Positions 43,177 through 52,472 of a DNA stretch of 64,000 bases are shown here, piece after piece (within the stretch, counting starts at the first letter, position 1; every line of letters begins with the position of its first letter). Source of the stretch: Chitinophagales bacterium (GTDB lineage: Bacteria > Bacteroidota > Bacteroidia > Chitinophagales > LD1); assembly GCA_016787045.1 (NCBI GenBank), contig JAEUVA010000011.1, positions 304,411-368,410 of the forward strand, written 5' to 3'. The notes beneath the pieces are model-generated. The model ran no database searches and was not told the DNA's origin. It was given only the letters and a program-made list of their open reading frames with translations. A program made the position numbers and the translations under genes.

Positions 43177-43941
43177 ATGAAAAGTAGATACGTAAACTTC
43201 ATCTCTGATGACCATTTAATGGAATGCATCGGCAACTTGCACAAAGCATATTTGAAAGCTAAAAACAACATCACGAAAAAGAACTTTTACTCAAACAAAG
43301 TTGACACTATTAAACTGACCTTTGATGCAAAGTTTAACGACATAGACGAGGAAAGCCTCATTCAATCAGAAATTTTGAGGCAAATTGACAAATCAATAAA
43401 CAATTCAATCGGGACTTTTCACGAGCAAATTTTGGGCGGTATCAAAGGATATCAAGCAGGTAATTTGAGTGGCTATGACATCAAAGCCAAAGACGATACT
43501 TTGTTTGCTGACATCAAGAACAAACACAACACAATGAACAGCAGTGCAGCCGAAGCGCTATTTCAAAAGTTAGCGCGGTATGCAAACGACTACAAAAAGG
43601 CAAAATGTTACTGGGTTCAGATTTTAGCCAAAGGAAGTTTTTGTGAGTTGTGGAGTGGCGACATTAACGGTAAAGAATATAGCCACAGCAGAGTTTATAA
43701 AATTTCGGGCGACCAATTTTACGCTTTACTTTCAGGACAAGACGATGCAATGTTCCAACTTTACAAAGTGCTACCAGTCGCTATCAAAGACTATTTAAAA
43801 TCAGCCGAAAAGAGCGAAGATATTGCAGAAAATTCTGCATTGGATGAACTAAAAGCAGGAACTAAGAAAAGTAAACGAAGCATTTTAGACCAAATCACTT
43901 TTGAAAATTACAGCTACTATTTGGGCTTTGACAAGTTATAG
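43177..43941 (+). CDS. Eco47II-type type II restriction endonuclease
   Basis: The 254-residue protein contains IGTFHEQILGGIKGYQAG, then GYDIKAKDDTLFADIKNKHN, where Asp101/Asp112 and Lys114 form a PD-(D/E)xK-like active site, and NSSAAEALFQKLARYAND, as in the Eco47II/Sau96I group that cuts GGNCC. It is paired with a convergent m5C methyltransferase whose 3' end overlaps it by 25 bp. GAC for Asp and A-rich codons are more common here than in neighbouring genes, suggesting recent transfer. The recognition sequence is inferred from family. Confidence 0.85.
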   Translation: MKSRYVNFISDDHLMECIGNLHKAYLKAKNNITKKNFYSNKVDTIKLTFDAKFNDIDEESLIQSEILRQIDKSINNSIGTFHEQILGGIKGYQAGNLSGYDIKAKDDTLFADIKNKHNTMNSSAAEALFQKLARYANDYKKAKCYWVQILAKGSFCELWSGDINGKEYSHSRVYKISGDQFYALLSGQDDAMFQLYKVLPVAIKDYLKSAEKSEDIAENSALDELKAGTKKSKRSILDQITFENYSYYLGFDKL

Positions 43942-45161
43942 TAACTGTTCAAAAACTTCACAATAGAATAACCAACTTCTGTTCCTAAATTAACGGGAAC
44001 TGCGTTCCCGATTTGTTTGTATTGTTGAGCCATTGAACCCTCAAATTTCCAATCATCAGGAAAGGTTTGTATTCGGGCATACTCACGAACAGTAAACGGA
44101 CGAGTTTCATCAGGATGACATCTTTCAGTTTGTTTTTGTGCAGGACTGCAAGTTAAAGTCAAACAAGGTTCATCCCAACCTATTCTCCTTGCAATTCCAG
44201 TTTTTCCGCCACCTAAATGAAAGCTACCACCCATAAATTCTTTCTGAATTTTTAAGGGCAAATCACGCCAGTAACCTTTTTGTGGAACTAAATCTAAAAC
44301 AGCTTTTTTGCTTTGAGGGTATTTTGCACCAGTTGACTTTGGAACATTTGTATCAAACAATTCACCTTTCTTCAAAGCATCTTTCAAATTGTAAATTTTC
44401 TTGTGTGGTTTCGGATATTCGTATTGCAAGTCAATATCCTTTCTAATTCCAACTAAAATTAAACGTTCTCTTTTTTGTGGCACTCTGTAATGTATTGCTT
44501 TCAACACTTGGACAGGAACAACATTGTAACCTATTTCATCTAAAATTGAAATCATTCCTTGCAATGTTTTTCCATTCTCGTGACTCAGTAAACCACGGAC
44601 ATTTTCTCCAATACAAATTGGTGGGTTAACTTCTTTGACAACTCTTGCAAACTCATAAAACAACGTTCCTCTTGCATCAGCAAGACCTAATTTTTTACCT
44701 GCGTAACTAAATGCTTGACAAGGAAATCCGCCAGTAACGACATCAACTTTATTATGATATTCAGTAAAATCAAATGCTTTAATATCGCCCTCCAAGACTC
44801 TCCAGTTTGGACGGTTTTTTCGCAACGTTTGACAAGCCCATTTATCAATTTCATTCAACGCAACGCATTTCAAACCTGCTTTTTCCATTCCGACAGCCAA
44901 ACCACCGGCACCGGCAAACAATTCCAAAACAGTATACTCATTGTGTGGCTCAACATAATTGGTAACGACATCTTCTGCATCGTGGTTGACAAAGTCGGCA
45001 AAGAGCGTTTCAACTTGTTCTCGTTTATAGACACGGTAGTTACTGATTGGTTCACGGACAGCAGACAACTTGCCTTCTCTATCCCAGCGCCTGAGAGTTT
45101 CTTTGCTTTTGCCTATTAGTTTAGATGCTTCGGAGAGCGTTAGATAGTTATTCATAACCAT
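43917..45161 (-). CDS. DNA cytosine-5 methyltransferase with N-terminal MerR-like helix-turn-helix
   Basis: Residues 6-55 (LTLSEASKLIGKSKETLRRW, then DREGKL and YRVYKREQVE) form a MerR-like helix-turn-helix. The rest is a C5 methyltransferase: motif I LELFAGAGGLAVGM, motif IV GGFPCQAFS with catalytic Cys148, motif VI ENV (186-188), motif VIII QKRERLILVG, a target-recognition region, and motif X QIGNAVPVNLG. It should protect the host from the convergent Eco47II-like nuclease. The HTH could let the enzyme regulate its own gene, and a palindrome lies a few bases upstream of the start. The ORF overlaps the nuclease gene by 25 bp at the 3' end. Confidence 0.92.
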   Translation of the reverse strand: MVMNNYLTLSEASKLIGKSKETLRRWDREGKLSAVREPISNYRVYKREQVETLFADFVNHDAEDVVTNYVEPHNEYTVLELFAGAGGLAVGMEKAGLKCVALNEIDKWACQTLRKNRPNWRVLEGDIKAFDFTEYHNKVDVVTGGFPCQAFSYAGKKLGLADARGTLFYEFARVVKEVNPPICIGENVRGLLSHENGKTLQGMISILDEIGYNVVPVQVLKAIHYRVPQKRERLILVGIRKDIDLQYEYPKPHKKIYNLKDALKKGELFDTNVPKSTGAKYPQSKKAVLDLVPQKGYWRDLPLKIQKEFMGGSFHLGGGKTGIARRIGWDEPCLTLTCSPAQKQTERCHPDETRPFTVREYARIQTFPDDWKFEGSMAQQYKQIGNAVPVNLGTEVGYSIVKFLNSYYNLSKPK

Positions 45162-45164
45162 GTA

Positions 45165-45178
45165 GTATAACCTTATAC
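45165..45178 (-). promoter_or_regulatory. Palindrome GTATAA-CC-TTATAC upstream of the methyltransferase start
   Basis: A perfect 6-bp inverted repeat with a 2-bp spacer lies 3 bp from the methyltransferase start codon. It is a candidate operator for the enzyme's own HTH domain. The wider 45162-45308 gap, towards the CotH gene, holds nothing else recognised. Confidence 0.45.
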
Positions 45179-45308
45179 AGTGGTTACAAACTTATGAACA
45201 AAATTTTCCAAAACAAAATAATGGTAAAACAAGGGTTAAGCAACGAGAAGAATATTAGATAACGCCAATTTATTTCAATAAGATCCTTCAAAGTGAAGCA
45301 CATAGTAG

Positions 45309-47726
45309 TTATTGTTCCTTTCTCAATATACCACGTGATACCGCTCTTGTAGTTTTGTTTTTTGCTTGTAGCACATACACCCCTTTGCTCAATCGGCTTA
45401 TATCTAAAATTGCAGTGGCAGATTGTATCTCTGTTTCGGCCACTATCTCGCCCATTATATTATATAGGGTAACAACATATAGAGCGGCCTCCGGCAATAC
45501 GACAGTGCATTTTCCATCAGTCGGGTTTGGATACAAGCGAAGTGTGCGAATGGCCAATGCCTCTTCAAGTGCGGAATAAATAAAGCTGGTATTTGCGGTT
45601 GCTTCACAGCTCAACGTATCTGCAACACTTACTTGCACGGTATGTGTAGCTACCGGAAGTTTAACAGTGCTGCTGCTATAGGCAATACTATCTATTTGCC
45701 ATAGGTATGAGGTGAAACCCGCGGGCAGAGTGGCAAACACCACACTATCACCAACTATAGTGGTGGTGATGGTTACCGTTGGGGTTCCATAAATGGTTAC
45801 AATGGCCGTATCGCGCGCTACACAACCCACCGCATTTTTTATGGTCAGCAGGTAACTGCCATTTTGATTTGCCAGCGTTTGCGAAGTTTTATCGCCATTG
45901 CTCCACAAGTATTTATATCCGCTGCTAGAATCAATACCTATCAACCCACTACTACAAAAACCGGTATCGGCAAGCACAAAGCCGGGCACAGTTGGTGCAC
46001 CGGCTTGCAGTATGTTGTTATCCATCCAATCCAAACGAGCAGTGATGAAGTTGCGAAAACCATTTACCGCTGATGCATGTGAAGACACATTCAGCTCGCT
46101 CCATTTTTCAAAATTGCGGGCAGTAGATTCTTGCAGCAGCAACTGCACAGAATCAATCCAGGTATTGAATGATTGGTTGCTGAGCACATTGCTCCGCAAA
46201 TCGGTCCACCTGCACCAGAGTTTTTGCAGATAGATAGAATCATTGTTGAGTTTGCTCCACCAAAAAGGAAACGGCCATGTAGGGTGCGTAACCTGCCACA
46301 CCCATCCACCCGTAGGGCTGCTGGAGTATGCCCGATCGTAATCCCACGGTGGGCCAATGTGTAGTTGCCCGCCATCGGTTACTTTTTCTTTGTATAGGTA
46401 GGTGCTGCGCCCGTAGCTATCGTAGTTGCTGCTAAACTCGTTGACGATTTGAAAATCTATAAACGATTTTTCGGAAACGTAATCGCGCCACAAGCCGGTT
46501 TGTAGCGAATCAGTACGCAGCAGAGTTTCAAACGTATCTACGTAGTTTTTAATGTATGTACGCTGCACCGGTAGTAGCGAATCGCGCTTGGGGTACACAT
46601 ATTTAAACTCAACCGGCAATGTGCTGGTATTGTTGTTGATGGGCGGATATACCGAGTTCCAATCGCCCGGTGCGCCATTGATGTTCATTTCAATAATGTA
46701 GCCACCGCTGAGTGCTGCACCAGCGGTATCGGCATTGGTAAGTTTGGCTATGTCCACGCGGTTTTTATCGCGCTTTATTTTTTCGGTGAGCGAATACACC
46801 CCCATGTACTCGCCATTGAGCAATAGCTCGCAGTACTTGGTGCGCGGAGCATATACGCCCATGTGTCTGCTCATTTCGTAAGTCAGCGGATTGGCCATCA
46901 GCGAAGGATCTAGGTACTCGGCTTTTAGTATCCAGTCGTTTTCTTCGGGTAATCCCATAAGTGTAGCAGTAATTTTATTCCCGCTGCTGTCTATCAAGTC
47001 AAAATCGTAATTCTTTTTGGGGTAATACGGACCGGTGTATCCTTGCAGTTCTACCATCATCTTCCCATCGTAAGCATGAGCAGATTGATTGGTATAATTG
47101 CGGGTGCCGTTGTTGTTATCTATAATAAAAAACGTAGCCGGTATCTTAGGGTCATTCGGTATGCTTGCTCCACCGGTTTGTATAGAAAAAATAGGCAGGT
47201 TAGATGAGGTAAGCATCATGGCTTTGGCGGGATTGTTGCCAAAAAAAATGTTCCAGCCAATCAGAAAACCCGCATCGGCAAAAGCGTAATTGTCGGTTAC
47301 AATTAGCTGCCATATACCGTTGGGGTTTTGGCCATTATTGAATAAACCCATATCGCCCTGCGGGCGGTAAGTGCCGCTAAATGGCGGGCTGCCACTGGCT
47401 AATGTTGTAGCCGCATCTTTGCGCAAGCAGGTATTGGTAAAACCATCACCATCGCCACCTACATGCGAGAAGATAACTACTACTGTGCCATCGGGCGATT
47501 TCAAACGCACTTCTACATCATCATCCCAGGTATGGGTCATGTTGATGCAGAGTTGCTCTAAGCCAAATGCGGTATCTATAACGTTGGGAAGTCCACTAAC
47601 GGTAACATCAAAGGTTACTACCGAGCCATCATCGGGTATGGGTTGATTTACGGTAGAAGAAAAAGTTTGTGCGCGTAGCTGCATGACCGCAACCAGGCAC
47701 ACACCAAGGAGTAGTGTATGTTTCAT
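45309..47726 (-). CDS. Secreted CotH-like kinase with P-domain and T9SS sorting domain
   Basis: I place the start at the ATG at 47726, giving MKHTLLLGVCLVAVMQLRAQ, a clear signal peptide; an ATG 15 codons upstream lacks one. Domain order: a proprotein-convertase P-domain-like sandwich (about 20-165; MTHTWDDDVEVRLKSPDGT), a CotH kinase domain (about 170-570; SLTEKIKRDKNR, GGYIIEMN, IGPPWDYDRAYSS with the metal-binding Asp pair), Ig-like segments, and a type A T9SS sorting domain (LRLYPNPTDGKCTV to the end). CotH proteins are atypical secreted protein kinases; targets here are unknown. It lies 105 bp after the TonB receptor gene stop, beyond its terminator. Confidence 0.88.
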   Translation of the reverse strand: MKHTLLLGVCLVAVMQLRAQTFSSTVNQPIPDDGSVVTFDVTVSGLPNVIDTAFGLEQLCINMTHTWDDDVEVRLKSPDGTVVVIFSHVGGDGDGFTNTCLRKDAATTLASGSPPFSGTYRPQGDMGLFNNGQNPNGIWQLIVTDNYAFADAGFLIGWNIFFGNNPAKAMMLTSSNLPIFSIQTGGASIPNDPKIPATFFIIDNNNGTRNYTNQSAHAYDGKMMVELQGYTGPYYPKKNYDFDLIDSSGNKITATLMGLPEENDWILKAEYLDPSLMANPLTYEMSRHMGVYAPRTKYCELLLNGEYMGVYSLTEKIKRDKNRVDIAKLTNADTAGAALSGGYIIEMNINGAPGDWNSVYPPINNNTSTLPVEFKYVYPKRDSLLPVQRTYIKNYVDTFETLLRTDSLQTGLWRDYVSEKSFIDFQIVNEFSSNYDSYGRSTYLYKEKVTDGGQLHIGPPWDYDRAYSSSPTGGWVWQVTHPTWPFPFWWSKLNNDSIYLQKLWCRWTDLRSNVLSNQSFNTWIDSVQLLLQESTARNFEKWSELNVSSHASAVNGFRNFITARLDWMDNNILQAGAPTVPGFVLADTGFCSSGLIGIDSSSGYKYLWSNGDKTSQTLANQNGSYLLTIKNAVGCVARDTAIVTIYGTPTVTITTTIVGDSVVFATLPAGFTSYLWQIDSIAYSSSTVKLPVATHTVQVSVADTLSCEATANTSFIYSALEEALAIRTLRLYPNPTDGKCTVVLPEAALYVVTLYNIMGEIVAETEIQSATAILDISRLSKGVYVLQAKNKTTRAVSRGILRKEQ

Positions 47727-47776
47727 GCTGATGGCGTGAAAGTAATGATTAGTTGAAGTACTATACATCAATAAAA

Positions 47777-47807
47777 AACCCCGAAGGGGTTTAAACCTTT
47801 CGGGGTT
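47777..47807 (-). terminator. Rho-independent terminator of the TonB receptor gene
   Basis: AACCCCGAA and TTCGGGGTT arms make a stable stem. On the minus strand they are followed by TTTTTTA, 24 bp after the receptor stop at 47831. Confidence 0.85.
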
Positions 47808-47830
47808 GATGATATAGTAGATACACTTAA

Positions 47831-50638
47831 CTAGTTAACGGTTACCGTTGGTGTGTTTTTCTTACCAAAGTTTACAAAGTCAAACGTCCAGCCAATGTAG
47901 TACATAGCACCAAGGCGGGGTGAACCAATGGCCTCTATACGTGGCTTGTTGTACAGGTTAGAAGCACCAATACGCACAGTAGAGTAGGCCTTATCTATTT
48001 CATAATAAACCTGTGCATCTAAAGTGTGGAAGCTGGGTACAGTGCCATCACCAAATGGGCTTTGCCAGTCGTAAGAAGTAACCCACTTAAAGTTAGCACT
48101 AAAGCCGAGGCCTTTCCATACACGGCTGCCGTTTACGCCAATATTAATTTTGTGGCGTGGGGTGTTAAAGCCCGAAAGAATGGTAGTGCCGGTATTGCTG
48201 ATGTTGGTTTGGTCAAGGTCAGCATACGAGTAGTTAACGTATGGAGTAATGCCCTTGCCTACGTAGTACGATACACTCACTACTGCGCCCCAAGATGGCA
48301 CCTTGCCATCGCTATTTACCCAAAGTTGATAAGGCACATAGTACCCGGTAAGTATATTGGTGGTGCCGCTTTCTTCACCAGCCACACCGTTGCTGGTGCT
48401 ATCGGCATTTGGCGAAGCTACACGGGTGAAACCAATAAAGTGTTTATAGATGCTGTAGTAAGCCGTAAAGTCTATCAGCACGCGCTTAGAAATTTCGGCA
48501 CGGTAACCAATTTCAAATGAGGTAACGCGCTCCGGGCGCAATGGTTTAATCTTAATAGGCACCAAAGCGGCAGCAGCGGCATCGGCTGCAGAGCCGTTGG
48601 TGGTGCTGTCTTTCATAATGTCTTCGGCATCACGTACGCTCTCTAAAGTGTACATGTTGTCGTAGCCGGTGAGGTTGCCAATTAGTTTTATGCGGCCTAT
48701 GTCAAGGTATAGGTATTGGTCTTGTAAAGTAGGTGTACGGAAGGCCGAGGTAGCCGAAAAGCGGAATGTGTGGTCGCTGTTTTTGGCTTTGTAAGTATAA
48801 ACCAACGAACCGCGTGGCGATACTTGTGCATTAAAGTTAGAGTTTTTGTCTACGCGCACAGAGCCGATAATTTTGAAGTTATCGTTAAACAAACGCTTGG
48901 TGGCTTGCAGGTAGGCACCAACTTCATGGAGGCGGATTTTTACGCCCGCAGTATCTTCAAAAATAGTACCGCGCGAGTTGGGCATGTAAATGCGGTAAGA
49001 GGCACCGGTGATAATGTCTAACCATTTCACAAAATCCCAATTGTACTGGCCCTCCACATGTACTAAGGCACTCTTGTCAAAAAACTTGGTACCGCGCAGC
49101 GAGTTAGGGTCGGCAATGTGGCGGTTAAAAGTATCCTTAAACTGTTGCGACCCTGCCGGATACCAAGCGGTAACGGCCGCAGCCATAGCAGCACGCTTGG
49201 CTGAGTCTATCTGCCACTCTTTAATACAATCGGCACAAAAATCGGTGAGTTGCTCAATCACATCAAAATAAGCAGTACTGTAGTTAGATACGTAGTCAGA
49301 TACTGCTGAGCGCGATACGTAAGCACCGGTTAGGCCAATGTTGTACGAGTTGCCGGCATCTTCAATAGCGGCATATCCGCGCACAAAAAAGTTTTTGCCT
49401 TTGAGTTGCAGCATGGGTTGGTGAAACATAAAGTCTTTAATCTGGTAGCGAGCTGTGGCCTGATACACCGCAGTGCCATACCCGAATTTGTATTGGCCGG
49501 TCAGCTCTAAATCATCTTTAAAACGATAGTGTAAACTGGCGGCAAATTTTAAACTCTTGGCGTTGTAGTCGGCCAGGTCGCGCTCCATGTAGCCGGGGGC
49601 TTGTACGTTGAGTGTACCCGGATTGGCATTGGGGTTAAAATCCAGCCAGCCGTTTAGTTTTATCATTTTGTCTTTGTCCTCTTGCGTAAAATCGGGGCCT
49701 AATTCATCGTACTGCTTGGCGCGGAGGATAGAAGACAAATCTACATCGGCCTCAATGGCACCGTAGTGGTTAAACGAGTCGTCATCGGCTTCCCAATCTT
49801 TAACCTGCATGTACTCGCCCGAAAATTTAAACGCCCACTTGTTGTTTTTTCCAAAGGTATTGGCATAACGGATTTGAGCATCAAAATAAGGGCCGGGGAT
49901 AGTGGTACCACCGCCTTTTAGTTGTAGCGAAAGGCCTTTGAAATCGTACGGGCTTTTGCTGCTCATGTTGATTACGCCCTGCATAGCGTTAGCGCCATAT
50001 AGTGCCGATGATGCGCCCGATACAATTTCTACGTTTTCTAAATCCAGATCATTGGCGCCCACCATGTTGCCCACCGGAAAGTTAAGCCCCGGGGCTTCGT
50101 TGTCTATACCATCAACAAACTGTTTAGTGCGTAGCGAGCGGGTATCGCTAAAGCCACGCAGGTTAATTACTTTGAAGCCGGCAGAAGTGGTTACAATATC
50201 AATGCCCTTGTAGTTGCCTATGCTTTGGTAAAAATCGCCCGAGGCCGCGCTCTTGATTTCGCGCGAGGTCATTTTTTCTATCTGTACAGGAGCTTGTTTT
50301 ATGCTTTCTGCAATGCGCGATGAGGTAACCACCAATTCTTCTTTCATGGCTAGTTCCATTGATACGTTGTAGCTGGCGGCTGCAGTAAGGGCAATGTCTT
50401 TTACAATATACCCCACATAAGAAACGCTGATGGTTTTGGCATCTGCCGGCACATCTAATTTAAAGTTGCCATCGGCATCGGTTACTGTGCCTATGGTGGT
50501 GCCCTTAACGGTTACTCCGGCACCGGTGAGGGCTTCTTTTGTAGATGCGTCAGCTATTTTTCCGGTGATGGTTCTGGTTTGTGCAAACAGGGTAAATGTG
50601 GTGAGTGCAAACAGGGCTACGAGTAAAAAATTCTTCAT
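47831..50638 (-). CDS. TonB-dependent outer-membrane receptor with carboxypeptidase-regulatory N-domain
   Basis: A signal peptide (1-19, ending LFA before Gln) is followed by a CarboxypepD_reg-like domain (about 21-100; TITGKIADASTKEALTGAGV). A plug domain follows (about 110-230; SIGNYKGIDIVTTSAGFKVI, then NLRGFSDTRS, ASSALYGANAMQGVIN), and then a 22-strand barrel to the C-terminus (935 residues; HTFRFSATSAFRTPTLQDQY). It takes up a large nutrient with TonB energy. No SusD-like partner is next to it, so a glycan-utilisation complex is less likely than uptake of a siderophore, cobalamin or peptide. The ligand is unknown. Confidence 0.93.
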   Translation of the reverse strand: MKNFLLVALFALTTFTLFAQTRTITGKIADASTKEALTGAGVTVKGTTIGTVTDADGNFKLDVPADAKTISVSYVGYIVKDIALTAAASYNVSMELAMKEELVVTSSRIAESIKQAPVQIEKMTSREIKSAASGDFYQSIGNYKGIDIVTTSAGFKVINLRGFSDTRSLRTKQFVDGIDNEAPGLNFPVGNMVGANDLDLENVEIVSGASSALYGANAMQGVINMSSKSPYDFKGLSLQLKGGGTTIPGPYFDAQIRYANTFGKNNKWAFKFSGEYMQVKDWEADDDSFNHYGAIEADVDLSSILRAKQYDELGPDFTQEDKDKMIKLNGWLDFNPNANPGTLNVQAPGYMERDLADYNAKSLKFAASLHYRFKDDLELTGQYKFGYGTAVYQATARYQIKDFMFHQPMLQLKGKNFFVRGYAAIEDAGNSYNIGLTGAYVSRSAVSDYVSNYSTAYFDVIEQLTDFCADCIKEWQIDSAKRAAMAAAVTAWYPAGSQQFKDTFNRHIADPNSLRGTKFFDKSALVHVEGQYNWDFVKWLDIITGASYRIYMPNSRGTIFEDTAGVKIRLHEVGAYLQATKRLFNDNFKIIGSVRVDKNSNFNAQVSPRGSLVYTYKAKNSDHTFRFSATSAFRTPTLQDQYLYLDIGRIKLIGNLTGYDNMYTLESVRDAEDIMKDSTTNGSAADAAAAALVPIKIKPLRPERVTSFEIGYRAEISKRVLIDFTAYYSIYKHFIGFTRVASPNADSTSNGVAGEESGTTNILTGYYVPYQLWVNSDGKVPSWGAVVSVSYYVGKGITPYVNYSYADLDQTNISNTGTTILSGFNTPRHKINIGVNGSRVWKGLGFSANFKWVTSYDWQSPFGDGTVPSFHTLDAQVYYEIDKAYSTVRIGASNLYNKPRIEAIGSPRLGAMYYIGWTFDFVNFGKKNTPTVTVN

Positions 50639-50797
50639 GCAAGGGGGTTATGATTTTTTAGGGTGAGCCGAAAATAGCAAAATATGTAAAGGGCAAAATT
50701 TAGTAAGTGGTAATTTTTAACCCTATACTACAGCAGATGTACTTAAACTTGAATATCATGTTGTCTGTTTACTCCCCGCTAAAATTAAATTTGCCGC

Positions 50798-51478
50798 ATG
50801 TTTAATAATGGTCCGCAGCTCAATAGCCGCAGCGTGGTGTTTAATCTTATCGCTATAAACGTGATAGTGTTTTTAGTGTCGATGCTCCTGCACGATTTAA
50901 CTATACAGTGGCTGGCGCTTTTTTACCCCGCCAGCCCATTTTTTAAGCCATTGCAATTGGTTGGGCACATGTTTATGCATGGCGATTTTACCCATATTTT
51001 TTCCAACATGTTTGCGGTGTATATGTTTGGCAGCATATTGGAGCGGGTATGGGGGCCACAGCGGTTTTTGTTGTTTTATTTTGTTACCGGTTTTGGTGCT
51101 GCCCTGCTTCACTTGGGTGTTAATGCATGGATAGTACACAACTTTACCGGCTCATTAAATCCTGACTGGGTATCGGTAATGGAGTACGAGCCGGTGCGAG
51201 ATATTTACACTATTCCTACGGTTGGTGCATCGGGTGCGGTGTTTGGATTGCTGGTGGGTTTTGGATTACTCTTTCCAAACACCGAATTGTTTTTGCTGTT
51301 TTTTCCAATACCAATTAAGGCCAAGTATTTTGTGAGTTTGTACGTGATTTGGGAGTTGGTGCGTGGCATACAAATGAACCCCAGCGATAACATTGCCCAC
51401 TTTGCGCATTTGGGCGGAGCGCTCTTTGGGTTTATTATGATCAAAATCTGGAACCGTAATCGCTCACATTTGTTTTAA
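50798..51478 (+). CDS. Rhomboid family intramembrane serine protease
   Basis: Six hydrophobic segments surround the rhomboid motifs: HMFMHGDFTHIFSNMF (helix 2 His and Asn), GASGAVFG with the nucleophile Ser145, and HFAHLGGALFG with the general-base His204. It should cleave membrane-protein substrates within the bilayer. A TAAATTTG box lies only 4 bp before the ATG, so the transcript may start very near the codon. A second rhomboid gene follows 54 bp downstream. Confidence 0.93.
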   Translation: MFNNGPQLNSRSVVFNLIAINVIVFLVSMLLHDLTIQWLALFYPASPFFKPLQLVGHMFMHGDFTHIFSNMFAVYMFGSILERVWGPQRFLLFYFVTGFGAALLHLGVNAWIVHNFTGSLNPDWVSVMEYEPVRDIYTIPTVGASGAVFGLLVGFGLLFPNTELFLLFFPIPIKAKYFVSLYVIWELVRGIQMNPSDNIAHFAHLGGALFGFIMIKIWNRNRSHLF

Positions 51479-51532
51479 CACCCGGTCTGACCTTGGTCAG
51501 CACCGGCTAATAATCTGCCATCACACTAACTT

Positions 51533-52408
51533 ATGCTCACCGGCTCACTCAAAGGCGATATAGAATACCAACTGCGGCATGGCCACATGGCCACTAAGCT
51601 CATTTTGCTTAATGTGGCGGTGTTCATTGTTGTTTCTTTTTTTAGAGTCATTGGTTTTTTTACCGGCTGGGATGCTGTTACCGCGTTAATGCTGCGCGAG
51701 TGTATGGCATCGGGCAGTATGGCGGAGGTGGTGCGCCACCCCTGGTCGCTGTTGCTGTATCAGTTTTTTCACATACAGTTTTTTCACCTGTTATTCAATA
51801 TGCTTTGGCTGTATTGGTTTGCCGAGGTGTTTGTGCTTTATCAAGGAGAAAAACGAATTCTCTCGGTTTATCTGTTGGGTGGATTAATTGGCTGGGTGCT
51901 GTTTGCCCTTGCCATGAATTTTATTCCGGTGCTTCAGCAGCGCGGCCCCGGTTTGCTGCTGGGCGCATCGGCCGGCATTATGGCCATTGTTTGGGCAGCA
52001 GTTGCCCTGCATCCATCGCACATGTTTAACTTGTTATTTATAGGCCCGGTAAAAATTGTTTATGTGGCGGCTGCTTCGTTACTCGTTGACTTTTTTGCCA
52101 TTGCCGATGGCGAAGCGGGCACTTACTTTGCACACTTGGGTGGTGCACTACTTGGTTTTGGGTATGTGAAACTCTTGCAAAGCGGCTGGGATATTTTTTC
52201 GCCAATAGATGCTGTTGCTTCGTTGTTTAAGAAACGCAGCAAACTACAAACCGCACACGTTGGCCAGGCAGCGCCCCGTGCTTCTTCGCGCTCAACCGAT
52301 GATCAAAAAAGGGCTGATGAAATTTTAGATAAAATCTCTCGCTCCGGGTACGATAGTTTGAGCAAAGAGGAGAAGGACTTTTTGTTTAAGTACTCCAATA
52401 AACTTTAG
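51533..52408 (+). CDS. Second rhomboid family protease with C-terminal cytoplasmic tail
   Basis: The rhomboid core is again seen: FFHIQFFHLLFNMLWLYWFA, GASAGIMAI with Ser146, and YFAHLGGALLG with His201. The two proteins are clearly diverged from each other. This one has an extra basic C-terminal tail (about 225-291, ending EILDKISRSGYDSLSKEEKD) that resembles the small acidic/helical tails of Bacteroidota rhomboids. Both should act in the inner membrane; targets unknown. It precedes the membrane glycosyltransferase gene by 64 bp. Confidence 0.92.
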   Translation: MLTGSLKGDIEYQLRHGHMATKLILLNVAVFIVVSFFRVIGFFTGWDAVTALMLRECMASGSMAEVVRHPWSLLLYQFFHIQFFHLLFNMLWLYWFAEVFVLYQGEKRILSVYLLGGLIGWVLFALAMNFIPVLQQRGPGLLLGASAGIMAIVWAAVALHPSHMFNLLFIGPVKIVYVAAASLLVDFFAIADGEAGTYFAHLGGALLGFGYVKLLQSGWDIFSPIDAVASLFKKRSKLQTAHVGQAAPRASSRSTDDQKRADEILDKISRSGYDSLSKEEKDFLFKYSNKL

Positions 52409-52472
52409 CGTTGTGGATATTCGGCAGCGCACTTTGTTCGCGGCAAGGCATATTCCCTTAACTTAGCGCGGC

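Noticed and set aside
44715..45119. Plus-strand open frame of 134 codons
   Set aside because: It is a shadow of the cytosine methyltransferase, which has all catalytic motifs on the other strand.
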